Made by a program: the position numbers and the translations under genes. Of a stretch of DNA of 64,000 nt, positions 17,072 through 30,422 are shown one piece after another. Origin of the DNA: Calliopsis andreniformis (Eukaryota > Arthropoda > Insecta > Hymenoptera > Andrenidae); the NCBI RefSeq assembly GCF_051401765.1, contig NW_027480566.1, positions 847,501-911,500 of the forward strand, given 5' to 3'. Each line of letters starts with the position of its first letter. Position 1 is the stretch's first letter. A model generated the notes under the pieces. The model did not search any database and was not told where the DNA came from. It worked only from the letters and a program-made list of their open reading frames with translations.

Positions 17072-18164
17072 TCAGAGAGCAAAACAGGCTAATAGTTTTA
17101 GAGTGCCTCAACGATCAGGAATAAGGATCTAACGTTCTCGTTTCGAACCGACGACTTTCGGTTCCGGAGCAACACGAACGCTCCATGATTCTCGATTATC
17201 TCGACACAGGTAAGAGACAGAGGACAACAAGTGTATGGTTTTAGAGAGCCACCAGCACCAGGAATAAGGATCTACCGTTGTCCCTTCGTTCCGTCGACAT
17301 TCGGTTCCGGAGCGACACGAACGGGGACTTAGAATTTTTTCGCTCGAACTCCGGAGCGACACGATCGCTCCGTTATTCTACGTTCTCTCGGGCCACGGGC
17401 ATCAGAGAGCAAAACAGCCTAATAGTTTTAGAGTGCCTCAACGATCAGGAATAAGGATCTAACGTTCTCGTTTCGAACCGACGACTTTCGGTTCCGGAGC
17501 GACACGAACGCTCCATGATTCTCTATTATCACGACACAGGTAAGAGACAGAGGACAACAAGTGTATGGTTTTAGAGAGCCACGAGCACCAGGAATAAGGA
17601 TCTACCGTTGTCACTTCGTTCCGTCGACATTCGGTTCCGGAGCGACACGAACGGGGACTTAGAATTTTTTCGCTCGGGCTCCGGAGCGACACGAACGGGG
17701 ACTTAGAATTTTTTTTCGCTCGAACTCCGGAGGGACACGATCGCTCCGTTATTCTACGTTCTCTCGGTGCACGGGCAACAGAGAGCAAAACAGCCTAATA
17801 GTTTTAGAGTGCCTCAACGATCAGGAATAAGGATCTAACGTTCTCGTTTCGAACCGACGACTTTCGGTTCCGGAGCGACACGAACGCTCCATGATTCTCG
17901 ATTATCTCGACACAGGTAAGAGACAGAGGACAACAAGTGTATGGTTTTAGAGAGCCACGAGCACCAGGAATAAGGATCTACCGTTGTCCCTTCGTTCCGT
18001 CGACATTCGGTTCCGGAGCGACACGAACGGGGACTTAGAATTTTTTCGCTCGAACTCCGGAGCGACACGATCGCTCCGTTATTCTACGTTCTCTCGGTCC
18101 ACGGGCATCAGAGAGCAAAACAGCCTAATAGTTTTAGAGTGCCTCAACGATCAGGAATAAGGAT
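17068..18164. repeat. Array edge, first units
   Basis: Units with reference points 17129, 17459 and 17835. The first unit carries several private changes (for example CAACACG for CGACACG, and CCACCAGC), as expected at an array edge where homogenisation is weaker. The unit from 17459 is 376 bp because a T run is 2 nt longer. It is nearly identical to the unit from 19573, 2114 bp away. Confidence 0.8.
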
Positions 18165-18431
18165 CCAACGTTCTCGTTTCGAACCGACGACTTTCGGTTC
18201 CGGAGCGACACGAACGCTCCATGATTCACGATTATCTCGACACAGGTAAGAGACAGAGGACAACAAGTGTATGGTTTTAGAGAGCCACGAGCACCAGGAA
18301 TAAGGATCTACCGTTGTCCCTTCGTTCCGTCGACATTCGGTTCCGGAGCGACACGAACGGGGACTTAGAATTTTTTCGCTCGGGCTCCGGAGCGACACGA
18401 ACGCGGACTTAGCATTTTTTCGCTCGAACTC
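18058..18431 (+). repeat. Reference long unit (374 bp): monomer 1, monomer 2, two 44-bp modules
   Basis: This worked example shows the architecture. Monomer 1 is 18058-18200 (143 bp), monomer 2 is 18201-18343 (143 bp), module a is 18344-18387 (44 bp) and module b is 18388-18431 (44 bp). The next unit then starts. The monomers align along their whole length: both contain a TCTCG, a GTTTTAGAG, a CAGGAATAAGGATCTA and a TTCGGTTC segment in the same order. The 44-bp modules share the opening box and a T-run with CGCTCG, and look like shortened monomers. Short units lack one 44-bp module. Confidence 0.92.
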
Positions 18432-20982
18432 CGGAGCGACACGATCGCTCCGTTATTCCACGTTCTCTCGGTCCACGGGCATCAGAGAGCAAAACAGCCT
18501 AATAGTTTTAGAGTGCCTCAACGATCAGGAATAAGGATCCAACGTTCTCGTTTCGAACCGACGACTTTCGGTTCCGGAGCGACACGAACGCTCCATGATT
18601 CTCGATTATCTCGACACAGGTAAGAGACAGAGGACAACAAGTGTATGGTTTTAGAGAGCCACGAGCACAAGGAATAAGGATCTACCGTTGCCCCTCTGTT
18701 CCGTCGACATTCGGTTCCGGAGCGACACGAACGGGGACTTGGAATTTTTTCGCTCGGGCTCCGGAGCGACACGAACGGGGACTTAGCATTTTTTCGCTCG
18801 AACTCCGGAGCGACACGATCGCTCCGTTATTCTACGTTCTCTCGGTCCACGGGCATCAGAGAGCAAAACAGCCTAATAGTTTTAGATTGCCTCAACGATC
18901 AGGAATAAGGATCTAACGTTCTCGTTTCGAACCGACGACTTTCGGTTCCGGAGCGACAGGAACGTTCCATGATTCTCGATTATCTCGACACAGGTAAGAG
19001 ACAGAGGACAACAAGTGTATGGTTTTAGAGAGCCACGAGCACCAGGAATAAGGATCTACCGTTGTCCATTCGTTCCGTCGACATTCGGTTCCGGAGCGAC
19101 ACGAACGGGGACTAAGAATTTTTTCGCTCGAACTCCGGAGCGACACGATCGCTCCGTTATTCTACGTTCTCTCGGTCCACGGGCATCAGAGAGCAAAACA
19201 GCCTAATAGTTTTAGAGTGCCTCTACGATCAGGAATAAGGATCTAACGTTCTCGTTTCGAACCGACGACTTTCGGTTCCGGAGCGACACGAACGCTCCAT
19301 GATTCTCGATTATCTCGACACAGGTAAGAGACAGAGGACAACAAGTGTATGGTTTTAGAGAGCCACGAGCACAAGGAATAAGGATCTACCGTTGTCCCTT
19401 CGTTCCGTCGACATTCGGTTCCGGAGCGACACGAACGGTGACTTAGAATTTTTTCGCTCGAACTCCGGAGCGACACGATCGCTCCGTTATTCTACGTTCT
19501 CTCGGTCCACGGGCATCAGAGAGCAAAACAGCCTAATAGTTTTAGAGTGCCTCAACGATCAGGAATAAGGATCTAACGTTCTCGTTTCGAACCGACGACT
19601 TTCGGTTCCGGAGCGACACGAACGCTCCATGATTCTCTATTATCACGACACAGGTAAGAGACAGAGGACAACAAGTGTATGGTTTTAGAGAGCCACGAGC
19701 ACCAGGAATAAGGATCTACCGTTGTCACTTCGTTCCGTCGACATTCGGTTCCGGAGCGACACGAACGGGGACTTAGAATTTTTTCGCTCGGGCTCCGGAG
19801 CGACACGAACGGGGACTTAGAATTTTTTTTCGCTCGAACTCCGGAGGGACACGATCGCTCCGTTATTCTACGTTCTCTCGGTGCACGGGCAACAGAGAGC
19901 AAAACAGCCTAATAGTTTTAGAGTGCCTCAACGATCAGGAATAAGGATCTAACGTTCTCGTTTCGAACCGACGACTTTCGGTTCCGGAGCGACACGAACG
20001 CTCCATGATTCTCGATTATCTCGACACAGGTAAGAGACAGAGGACAACAAGTGTATGGTTTTAGAGAGCCACGAGCACCAGGAATAAGGATCTACCGTTG
20101 TCCCTTCGTTCCGTCGACATTCGGTTCCGGAGCGACACGAACGGGGACTTAGAATTTTTTCGCTCGAACTCCGGAGCGACACGATCGCTCCGTTATTCTA
20201 CGTTCTCTCGGTCCGCGGGCAACAGAGAGCAAAACAGCCTAATAGTTTCAGAGTGCCTCAACGATCAGGAATAAGGATCTAACGTTCTCGTTTCGATCCG
20301 ACGACTTTCGGTTCCGGAGCGACACGAACGCTCCATGATTCTCGATTATCTCGACACAGGTAAGAGACAGAGGACAACAAGTGTATGGTTTTAGAGAGCC
20401 ACGAGCACCAGGAATAAGGATCTACCGTTGTCCCTTCGTTCCGTCGACATTCGGTTCCGGAGCGACACGAACGGGGACTTGGAATGTTTTCGCTCGGGCT
20501 CCGGAGCGACACGAACGGGGACTTAGCATTTTTTCGCTCGAACTCCGGAGCGACACGATCGCTCCGTTATTCTACGTTCTCTCGGTCCACGGGCATCAGA
20601 GAGCAAAACAGCCTAATAGTTTTAGAGTGCCTCAACGATCATGAATAAGGATCTAACATTCTCGTTTCGAACCGACGACTTTCGGTTCCGGAGCGACAGG
20701 AACGCTCCATGATTCTCGATTATCTCGACACAGGTAAGAGACAGAGGACAACAAGTGTATGGTTTTAGAGAGCCACGAGCACCAGGAATAAGGATCTACC
20801 GTTGTCCCTTCGTTCCGTCGACATTCGGTTCCGGAGCGACACGTACGGGGACTTAGAATTTTTTCGCTCGGGCTCCGGAGCGGCACGATCGCTCCGTTAT
20901 TCTACGTTCTCTCGCTCCACGGGCATCAGAGAGCAAAACAGCCTAATAGTTTTAGAGTGCCTCAACGATCAGGAATAAGGAT
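18165..20982. repeat. Higher-order block of eight units (2818 bp)
   Basis: Unit references are 18165, 18539, 18913, 19243, 19573, 19949, 20279 and 20653. The opening pair with GGATCC instead of GGATCT (18165, 18539) recurs at 20983/21357, 24131/24505 and 27277/27651, which marks the start of each higher-order block. Confidence 0.75.
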
Positions 20983-23900
20983 CCAACGTTCTCGTTTCGA
21001 ACCGACGACTTTCGGTTCCGGAGCGACACGAACGCTCCATGATTCACGATTATCTCGACACAGGTAAGAGACAGAGGACAACAAGTGTATGGTTTTAGAG
21101 AGCCACGAGCACCAGGAATAAGGATCTACCGTTGTCCCTTCGTTCCGTCGACATTCGGTTCCGGAGCGACACGAACGGGGACTTAGAATTTTTTCGCTCG
21201 GGCTCCGGAGCGACACGAACGCGGACTTAGCATTTTTTCGCTCGAACTCCGGAGCGACACGATCGCTCCGTTATTCCACGTTCTCTCGGTCCACGGGCAT
21301 CAGAGAGCAAAACAGCCTAATAGTTTTAGAGTGCCTCAACGATCAGGAATAAGGATCCAACGTTCTCGTTTCGAACCGACGACTTTCGGTTCCGGAGCGA
21401 CACGAACGCTCCATGATTCTCGATTATCTCGACACAGGTAAGAGACAGAGGACAACAAGTGTATGGTTTTAGAGAGCCACGAGCACAAGGAATAAGGATC
21501 TACCGTTGCCCCTCTGTTCCGTCGACATTCGGTTCCGGAGCGACACGAACGGGGACTTGGAATTTTTTCGCTCGGGCTCCGGAGCGACACGAACGGGGAC
21601 TTAGCATTTTTTCGCTCGAACTCCGGAGCGACACGATCGCTCCGTTATTCTACGTTCTCTCGGTCCACGGGCATCAGAGAGCAAAACAGCCTAATAGTTT
21701 TAGATTGCCTCAACGATCAGGAATAAGGATCTAACGTTCTCGTTTCGAACCGACGACTTTCGGTTCCGGAGCGACAGGAACGTTCCATGATTCTCGATTA
21801 TCTCGACACAGGTAAGAGACAGAGGACAACAAGTGTATGGTTTTAGACAGCCACGAGCACCAGGAATAAGGATCTACCGTTGTCCCTTCGTTCCGTCGAC
21901 ATTCGGTTCCGGAGCGACACGTACGGGGACTTGGAATTTTTTCGCTCGGGCTCCGGAGCGACACGATCGCTCCGTTATTCTACGTTCTCTCGCTCCACGG
22001 TCATCAGAGAGCAAAACATCCTAATAGTTTTAGAGTGCCTCAACGATCAGGAATAAGGATCTAACGTTCTCGTTTCGAACCGACGACTTTCGGTTCCGGA
22101 GCGACAGGAACGCTCCATGATTCTCTATTATCTCGACACAGGTAAGAGACAGAGGACAACAAGTGTATGGATTTAGAGAATCACGAGCACCAGGAATAAG
22201 GATCTACCGTTGTCCCTTCGTTCCGTCGACATTCGGTTCCGGAGCGACACGAACGGGGACTTAGAATTTTTTCGCTCGGGCTCCGGAGCGACACGAACGG
22301 GGACTTAGAATTTTTTTTCGCTCGAACTCCGGAGGGACACGATCGCTCCGTTATTCTACGTTCTCTCGGTGCACGGGCAACAGAGAGCAAAACAGCCTAA
22401 TAGTTTTAGAGTGCCTCAACGATCAGGAATAAGGATCTAACGTTCTCGTTTCGAACCGACGACTTTCGGTTCCGGAGCGACACGAACGCTCCATGATTCT
22501 CGATTATCTCGACACAGGTAAGAGACAGAGGACAACAAGTGTATGGTTTTAGAGAGCCACGAGCACCAGGAATAAGGATCTACCGTTGTCCCTTCGTTCC
22601 GTCGACATTCGGTTCCGGAGCGACACGAACGGGGACTTAGAATTTTTTCGCTCGAACTCCGGAGCGACACGATCGCTCCGTTATTCTACGTTCTCTCGGT
22701 CCACGGGCATCAGAGAGCAAAACAGCCTAATAGTTTTAGAGTGCCTCAACGATCAGGAATAAGGATCTAACGTTCTCGTTTCGAACCGACGACTTTCGGT
22801 TCCGGAGCGACAGGAACGCTCCATGATTCTCGATTATCTCGACACAGGTAAGAGACAGAGGACAACAAGTGTATGGTTTTAGAGAGCCACGAGCACCAGG
22901 AATAAGGATCTACCGTTGTCCCTTCGTTCCGTCGACATTCGGTTCCGGAGCGACACGTACGGGGACTTAGAATTTTTTCGCTCGGGCTCCGGAGCGACAC
23001 GATCGCTCCGTTATTCTACGTTCTCTCGCTCCACGGTCATCAGAGAGCAAAACAGCCTAATAGTTTTAGAGTGCCTCAACGATCAGGAATAAGGATCCAA
23101 CGTTCTTGTTTCGAACCGACGACTTTCGGTTCCGGAGCGACACGAACGCTCCATGATTCACGATTATCTCGACACAGGTAAGAGACAGAGGACAACAAGT
23201 GTATGGTTTTAGAGAGCCACGAGCACCAGGAATAAGGATCTACAGTTGTCCCTTCGTTCCGTCGACATTCGGTTCCGGAGCGACACGAACGGGGACTTAG
23301 CATTTTTTCGCTCGAACTCCGGAGCGACACGATCGCTCCGTTATTCCACGTTCTCTCGGTCCACGGGCATCAGAGAGCAATACAGCCTAATAGTTTTAGA
23401 GTGCCTCAACGATCAGTAATAAGGATCCAACGTTCTCGTTTCGAACCGACGACTTTCGGTTCCGGAGCGACACGAACGCTCCATGATTCTCGATTATCTC
23501 GACACAGGTAAGAGACAGAGGACAACAAGTGTATGGTTTTAGAGAGCCACGAGCACAAGGAATAAGGATCTACCGTTGCCCCTCTGTTCCGTCGACATTC
23601 GGTTCCGGAGCGACACGAACGGGGACTTGGAATTTTTTCGCTCGGGCTCCGGAGCGACACGAACGGGGACTTAGCATTTTTTCGCTCGAACTCCGGAGCG
23701 ACACGATCGCTCCGTTATTCTACGTTCTCTCGGTCCACGGGCATCAGAGAGCAAAACAGCCTAATAGTTTTAGAGTGCCTCAACGATCATGAATAAGGAT
23801 CTAACATTCTCGTTTCGAACCGACGACTTTCGGTTCCGGAGCGACAGGAACGCTCCATGATTCTCGATTATCTCGACACAGGTAAGAGACAGAGGACAAC

Positions 23901-24130
23901 AAGTGTATGGTTTTAGAGAGCCACGAGCACCAGGAATAAGGATCTACCGTTGTCCCTTCGTTCCGTCGACATTCGGTTCCGGAGCGACACGTACGGGGAC
24001 TTAGAATTTTTTCGCTCGGGCTCCGGAGCGGCACGATCGCTCCGTTATTCTACGTTCTCTCGCTCCACGGGCATCAGAGAGCAAAACAGCCTAATAGTTT
24101 TAGAGTGCCTCAACGATCAGGAATAAGGAT
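20983..24130. repeat. Higher-order block, nine units (3148 bp), diverged copy
   Basis: Unit references are 20983, 21357, 21731, 22061, 22437, 22767, 23097, 23427 and 23801. The order of long and short units (L L S L S S S L S) is the same as in the next two blocks. Only part of the base variants match: 20653-21730 and 23801-24878 share their variants at an offset of 3148. Confidence 0.75.
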
Positions 24131-27100
24131 CCAACGTTCTCGTTTCGAACCGACGACTTTCGGTTCCGGAGCGACACGAACGCTCCATGATTCACGATTA
24201 TCTCGACACAGGTAAGAGACAGAGGACAACAAGTGTATGGTTTTAGAGAGCCACGAGCACCAGGAATAAGGATCTACCGTTGTCCCTTCGTTCCGTCGAC
24301 ATTCGGTTCCGGAGCGACACGAACGGGGACTTAGAATTTTTTCGCTCGGGCTCCGGAGCGACACGAACGCGGACTTAGCATTTTTTCGCTCGAACTCCGG
24401 AGCGACACGATCGCTCCGTTATTCCACGTTCTCTCGGTCCACGGGCATCAGAGAGCAAAACAGCCTAATAGTTTTAGAGTGCCTCAACGATCAGGAATAA
24501 GGATCCAACGTTCTCGTTTCGAACCGACGACTTTCGGTTCCGGAGCGACACGAACGCTCCATGATTCTCGATTATCTCGACACAGGTAAGAGACAGAGGA
24601 CAACAAGTGTATGGTTTTAGAGAGCCACGAGCACAAGGAATAAGGATCTACCGTTGCCCCTCTGTTCCGTCGACATTCGGTTCCGGAGCGACACGAACGG
24701 GGACTTGGAATTTTTTCGCTCGGGCTCCGGAGCGACACGAACGGGGACTTAGCATTTTTTCGCTCGAACTCCGGAGCGACACGATCGCTCCGTTATTCTA
24801 CGTTCTCTCGGTCCACGGGCATCAGAGAGCAAAACAGCCTAATAGTTTTAGATTGCCTCAACGATCAGGAATAAGGATCTAACGTTCTCGTTTCGAACCG
24901 ACGACTTTCGGTTCCGGAGCGACAGGAACGTTCCATGATTCTCGATTATCTCGACACAGGTAAGAGACAGAGGACAACAAGTGTATGGTTTTAGAGAGCC
25001 ACGAGCACCAGGAATAAGGATCTACCGTTGTCCATTCGTTCCGTCGACATTCGGTTCCGGAGCGACACGAACGGGGACTAAGAATTTTTTCGCTCGAACT
25101 CCGGAGCGACACGATCGCTCCGTTATTCTACGTTCTCTCGGTCCACGGGCATCAGAGAGCAAAACAGCCTAATAGTTTTAGAGTGCCTCTACGATCAGGA
25201 ATAAGGATCTAACGTTCTCGTTTCGAACCGACGACTTTCGGTTCCGGAGCGACACGAACGCTCCATGATTCTCTATTATCACGACACAGGTAAGAGACAG
25301 AGGACAACAAGTGTATGGATTTAGAGAGCCACGAGCACCAGGAATAAATATTTACCGTTGTCCCTTCGTTCCGTCGACATTCGGTTCCGGAGCGACACGA
25401 ACGGGGACTTAGAATTTTTTCGCTCGGGCTCCGGAGCGACACGAACGGGGACTTAGAATTTTTTCGCTCGAACTCCGGAGCGACACGATCGCTCCGTTAT
25501 TCTACGTTCTCTCGGTCCACGGGCATCAGAGAGCAAAACAGCCTAATAGTTTTAGAGTGCCTCAACGATCAGGAATAAGGATCTAACGTTCTCGTTCCGA
25601 ACCGACGACTTTCGGTTCCGGAGCGACACGAACGCTCCATGATTCTCTATTATCACGACACAGGTAAGAGACAGAGGACAACAAGTGTATGGATTTAGAG
25701 AGCCACGAGCACAAGGAATAAGGATCTACCGTTGTCCCTTCGTTCCGTCGACATTCGGTTCCGGAGCGACACGAACGGTGACTTAGAATTTTTTCGCTCG
25801 AACTCCGGAGCGACACGATCGCTCCGTTATTCTACGTTCTCTCGGTCCACGGGCATCAGAGAGCAAAACAGCCTAATAGTTTTAGAGTGCCTCAACGATC
25901 AGGAATATGGATCTAACGTTCTCGTTTCGAACCGACGACTTTCGGTTCCGGAGCGACACGAACGCTCCATGATTCTCGATTATCTCGACACAGGTAAGAG
26001 ACAGAGGACAACAAGTGTATAGTTTTAGAGAGCCACGAGCACCAGGAATAAGGATCTACCGTTGTCCCTTCGTTCCGTCGACATTCGGTTCCGGAGCGAC
26101 ACGAACGGGGACTTAGAATTTTTTCGCTCGGGCTCCGGTGCCACACGATCGCTCCGTTATTCTACGTTCTCTCGGTCCACGGGCATCAGAGAGCAAAACA
26201 GCCTAATAGTTTTAGAGTGCCTCAACGATCAGGAATAAGGATCTAACGTTCTCGTTTCGAACCGACGACTTTCGGTTCCGGAGCGACACGAACGCTCCAT
26301 GATTCTCGATTATCTCGACACAGGTAAGAGACAGAGGACAACAAGTGTATGGTTTTAGAGAGCCACGAGCACAAGGAATAAGGGTCTACCGTTGTCCCTT
26401 CGTTCCGTCGACATTCGGTTCCGGAGCGACACGAACGGTGACTTAGAATTTTTTCGCTCGAACTCCGGAGCGACACGATCGCTCCGTTATTCTACGTTCT
26501 CTCGGTCCACGGGCATCAGAGAGCAAAACAGCCTAATAGTTTTAGAGTGCCTCAACGATCAGGAATAAGGATCTAACGTTCTCGTTTCGAACCGACGACT
26601 TTCGGTTCCGGAGCGACACGAACGCTCCATGATTCACGATTATCTCGACACAGGTAAGAGACAGAGGACAACAAGTGTATGGATTTAGAGAGCCACGAGC
26701 ACCAGGAATAAGGATCTACCGTTGTCCCTTCGTTCCGTCGACATTCGGTTCCGGAGCGACACGAACGGGGACTTAGAATTTTTTCGATCGGGCTCCGGAG
26801 CGACACGAACGGGGACTTAGCATTTTTTCGCTCGAACTCCGGAGCGACACGATCGCTCCGTTATTCTACGTTCTCTCGGTCCACGGGCATCAGAGAGCAA
26901 AACAGCCTAATAGTTTTGGAGTGCCTCAACGATCAGGAATAAGGATCTAACGTTCTCGTTTCGAACCGACGACTTTCGGTTCCGGAGCGACAGGAACGCT
27001 CCATGATTCTCGATTATCTCGACACAGGTAAGAGACAGAGGACAACAAGTGTATGGTTTTAGAGAGCCACGAGCACCAGGAATAAGGATCTACCGTTGTC

Positions 27101-27276
27101 CCTTCGTTCCGTCGACATTCGGTTCCGGAGCGACACGAACGGGGACTTAGAATTTTTTCGATCGGGCTCCGGAGCGACACGATCGCTCCGTTATTCTACG
27201 TTCTCTCGCTCCACGGGCATCAGAGAGCAAAACAGCCTAATAGTTTTAGAGTGCCTCAACGATCAGGAATAAGGAT
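24131..27276. repeat. Higher-order repeat, nine units (3146 bp), copy 1 of a near-identical pair
   Basis: Unit references are 24131, 24505, 24879, 25209, 25583, 25913, 26243, 26573 and 26947. The rare variants AAATATTTACC (near 25350), a GGTGCCACACG module (near 26136) and AGGGTCTACC all recur exactly 3146 bp later. Confidence 0.9.
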
Positions 27277-30200
27277 CCAACGTTCTCGTTTCGAACCGAC
27301 GACTTTCGGTTCCGGAGCGACACGAACGCTCCATGATTCACGATTATCTCGACACAGGTAAGAGACAGAGGACAACAAGTGTATGGTTTTAGAGAGCCAC
27401 GAGCACCAGGAATAAGGATCTACCGTTGTCCCTTCGTTCCGTCGACATTCGGTTCCGGAGCGACACGAACGGGGACTTAGAATTTTTTCGCTCGGGCTCC
27501 GGAGCGACACGAACGCGGACTTAGCATTTTTTCGCTCGAACTCCGGAGCGACACGATCGCTCCGTTATTCCACGTTCTCTCGGTCCACGGGCATCAGAGA
27601 GCAAAACAGCCTAATAGTTTTAGAGTGCCTCAACGATCAGGAATAAGGATCCAACGTTCTCGTTTCGAACCGACGACTTTCGGTTCCGGAGCGACACGAA
27701 CGCTCCATGATTCTCGATTATCTCGACACAGGTAAGAGACAGAGGACAACAAGTGTATGGTTTTAGAGAGCCACGAGCACAAGGAATAAGGATCTACCGT
27801 TGCCCCTCTGTTCCGTCGACATTCGGTTCCGGAGCGACACGAACGGGGACTTGGAATTTTTTCGCTCGGGCTCCGGAGCGACACGAACGGGGACTTAGCA
27901 TTTTTTCGCTCGAACTCCGGAGCGACACGATCGCTCCGTTATTCTACGTTCTCTCGGTCCACGGGCATCAGAGAGCAAAACAGCCTAATAGTTTTAGATT
28001 GCCTCAACGATCAGGAATAAGGATCTAACGTTCTCGTTTCGAACCGACGACTTTCGGTTCCGGAGCGACAGGAACGTTCCATGATTCTCGATTATCTCGA
28101 CACAGGTAAGAGACAGAGGACAACAAGTGTATGGTTTTAGAGAGCCACGAGCACCAGGAATAAGGATCTACCGTTGTCCATTCGTTCCGTCGACATTCGG
28201 TTCCGGAGCGACACGAACGGGGACTAAGAATTTTTTCGCTCGAACTCCGGAGCGACACGATCGCTCCGTTATTCTACGTTCTCTCGGTCCACGGGCATCA
28301 GAGAGCAAAACAGCCTAATAGTTTTAGAGTGCCTCTACGATCAGGAATAAGGATCTAACGTTCTCGTTTCGAACCGACGACTTTCGGTTCCGGAGCGACA
28401 CGAACGCTCCATGATTCTCTATTATCACGACACAGGTAAGAGACAGAGGACAACAAGTGTATGGATTTAGAGAGCCACGAGCACCAGGAATAAATATTTA
28501 CCGTTGTCCCTTCGTTCCGTCGACATTCGGTTCCGGAGCGACACGAACGGGGACTTAGAATTTTTTCGCTCGGGCTCCGGAGCGACACGAACGGGGACTT
28601 AGAATTTTTTCGCTCGAACTCCGGAGCGACACGATCGCTCCGTTATTCTACGTTCTCTCGGTCCACGGGCATCAGAGAGCAAAACAGCCTAATAGTTTTA
28701 GAGTGCCTCAACGATCAGGAATAAGGATCTAACGTTCTCGTTCCGAACCGACGACTTTCGGTTCCGGAGCGACACGAACGCTCCATGATTCTCTATTATC
28801 ACGACACAGGTAAGAGACAGAGGACAACAAGTGTATGGATTTAGAGAGCCACGAGCACAAGGAATAAGGATCTACCGTTGTCCCTTCGTTCCGTCGACAT
28901 TCGGTTCCGGAGCGACACGAACGGTGACTTAGAATTTTTTCGCTCGAACTCCGGAGCGACACGATCGCTCCGTTATTCTACGTTCTCTCGGTCCACGGGC
29001 ATCAGAGAGCAAAACAGCCTAATAGTTTTAGAGTGCCTCAACGATCAGGAATATGGATCTAACGTTCTCGTTTCGAACCGACGACTTTCGGTTCCGGAGC
29101 GACACGAACGCTCCATGATTCTCGATTATCTCGACACAGGTAAGAGACAGAGGACAACAAGTGTATAGTTTTAGAGAGCCACGAGCACCAGGAATAAGGA
29201 TCTACCGTTGTCCCTTCGTTCCGTCGACATTCGGTTCCGGAGCGACACGAACGGGGACTTAGAATTTTTTCGCTCGGGCTCCGGTGCCACACGATCGCTC
29301 CGTTATTCTACGTTCTCTCGGTCCACGGGCATCAGAGAGCAAAACAGCCTAATAGTTTTAGAGTGCCTCAACGATCAGGAATAAGGATCTAACGTTCTCG
29401 TTTCGAACCGACGACTTTCGGTTCCGGAGCGACACGAACGCTCCATGATTCTCGATTATCTCGACACAGGTAAGAGACAGAGGACAACAAGTGTATGGTT
29501 TTAGAGAGCCACGAGCACAAGGAATAAGGGTCTACCGTTGTCCCTTCGTTCCGTCGACATTCGGTTCCGGAGCGACACGAACGGTGACTTAGAATTTTTT
29601 CGCTCGAACTCCGGAGCGACACGATCGCTCCGTTATTCTACGTTCTCTCGGTCCACGGGCATCAGAGAGCAAAACAGCCTAATAGTTTTAGAGTGCCTCA
29701 ACGATCAGGAATAAGGATCTAACGTTCTCGTTTCGAACCGACGACTTTCGGTTCCGGAGCGACACGAACGCTCCATGATTCACGATTATCTCGACACAGG
29801 TAAGAGACAGAGGACAACAAGTGTATGGATTTAGAGAGCCACGAGCACCAGGAATAAGGATCTACCGTTGTCCCTTCGTTCCGTCGACATTCGGTTCCGG
29901 AGCGACACGAACGGGGACTTAGAATTTTTTCGATCGGGCTCCGGAGCGACACGAACGGGGACTTAGCATTTTTTCGCTCGAACTCCGGAGCGACACGATC
30001 GCTCCGTTATTCTACGTTCTCTCGGTCCACGGGCATCAGAGAGCAAAACAGCCTAATAGTTTTGGAGTGCCTCAACGATCAGGAATAAGGATCTAACGTT
30101 CTCGTTTCGAACCGACGACTTTCGGTTCCGGAGCGACAGGAACGCTCCATGATTCTCGATTATCTCGACACAGGTAAGAGACAGAGGACAACAAGTGTAT

Positions 30201-30422
30201 GGTTTTAGAGAGCCACGAGCACCAGGAATAAGGATCTACCGTTGTCCCTTCGTTCCGTCGACATTCGGTTCCGGAGCGACACGAACGGGGACTTAGAATT
30301 TTTTCGATCGGGCTCCGGAGCGACACGATCGCTCCGTTATTCTACGTTCTCTCGGTCCACGGGCATCAGAGAGCTAAACAGCCTAATAGTTTTAGAGTGC
30401 CTCAACGATCAGGAATAAGGAT
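27277..30422. repeat. Higher-order repeat, nine units (3146 bp), copy 2 of a near-identical pair
   Basis: Unit references are 27277, 27651, 28025, 28355, 28729, 29059, 29389, 29719 and 30093. It matches 24131-27276 variant for variant. Agreement stops around 30350, where CTCTCGCTCC becomes CTCTCGGTCC and GAGCAAAAC becomes GAGCTAAAC. Confidence 0.9.
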
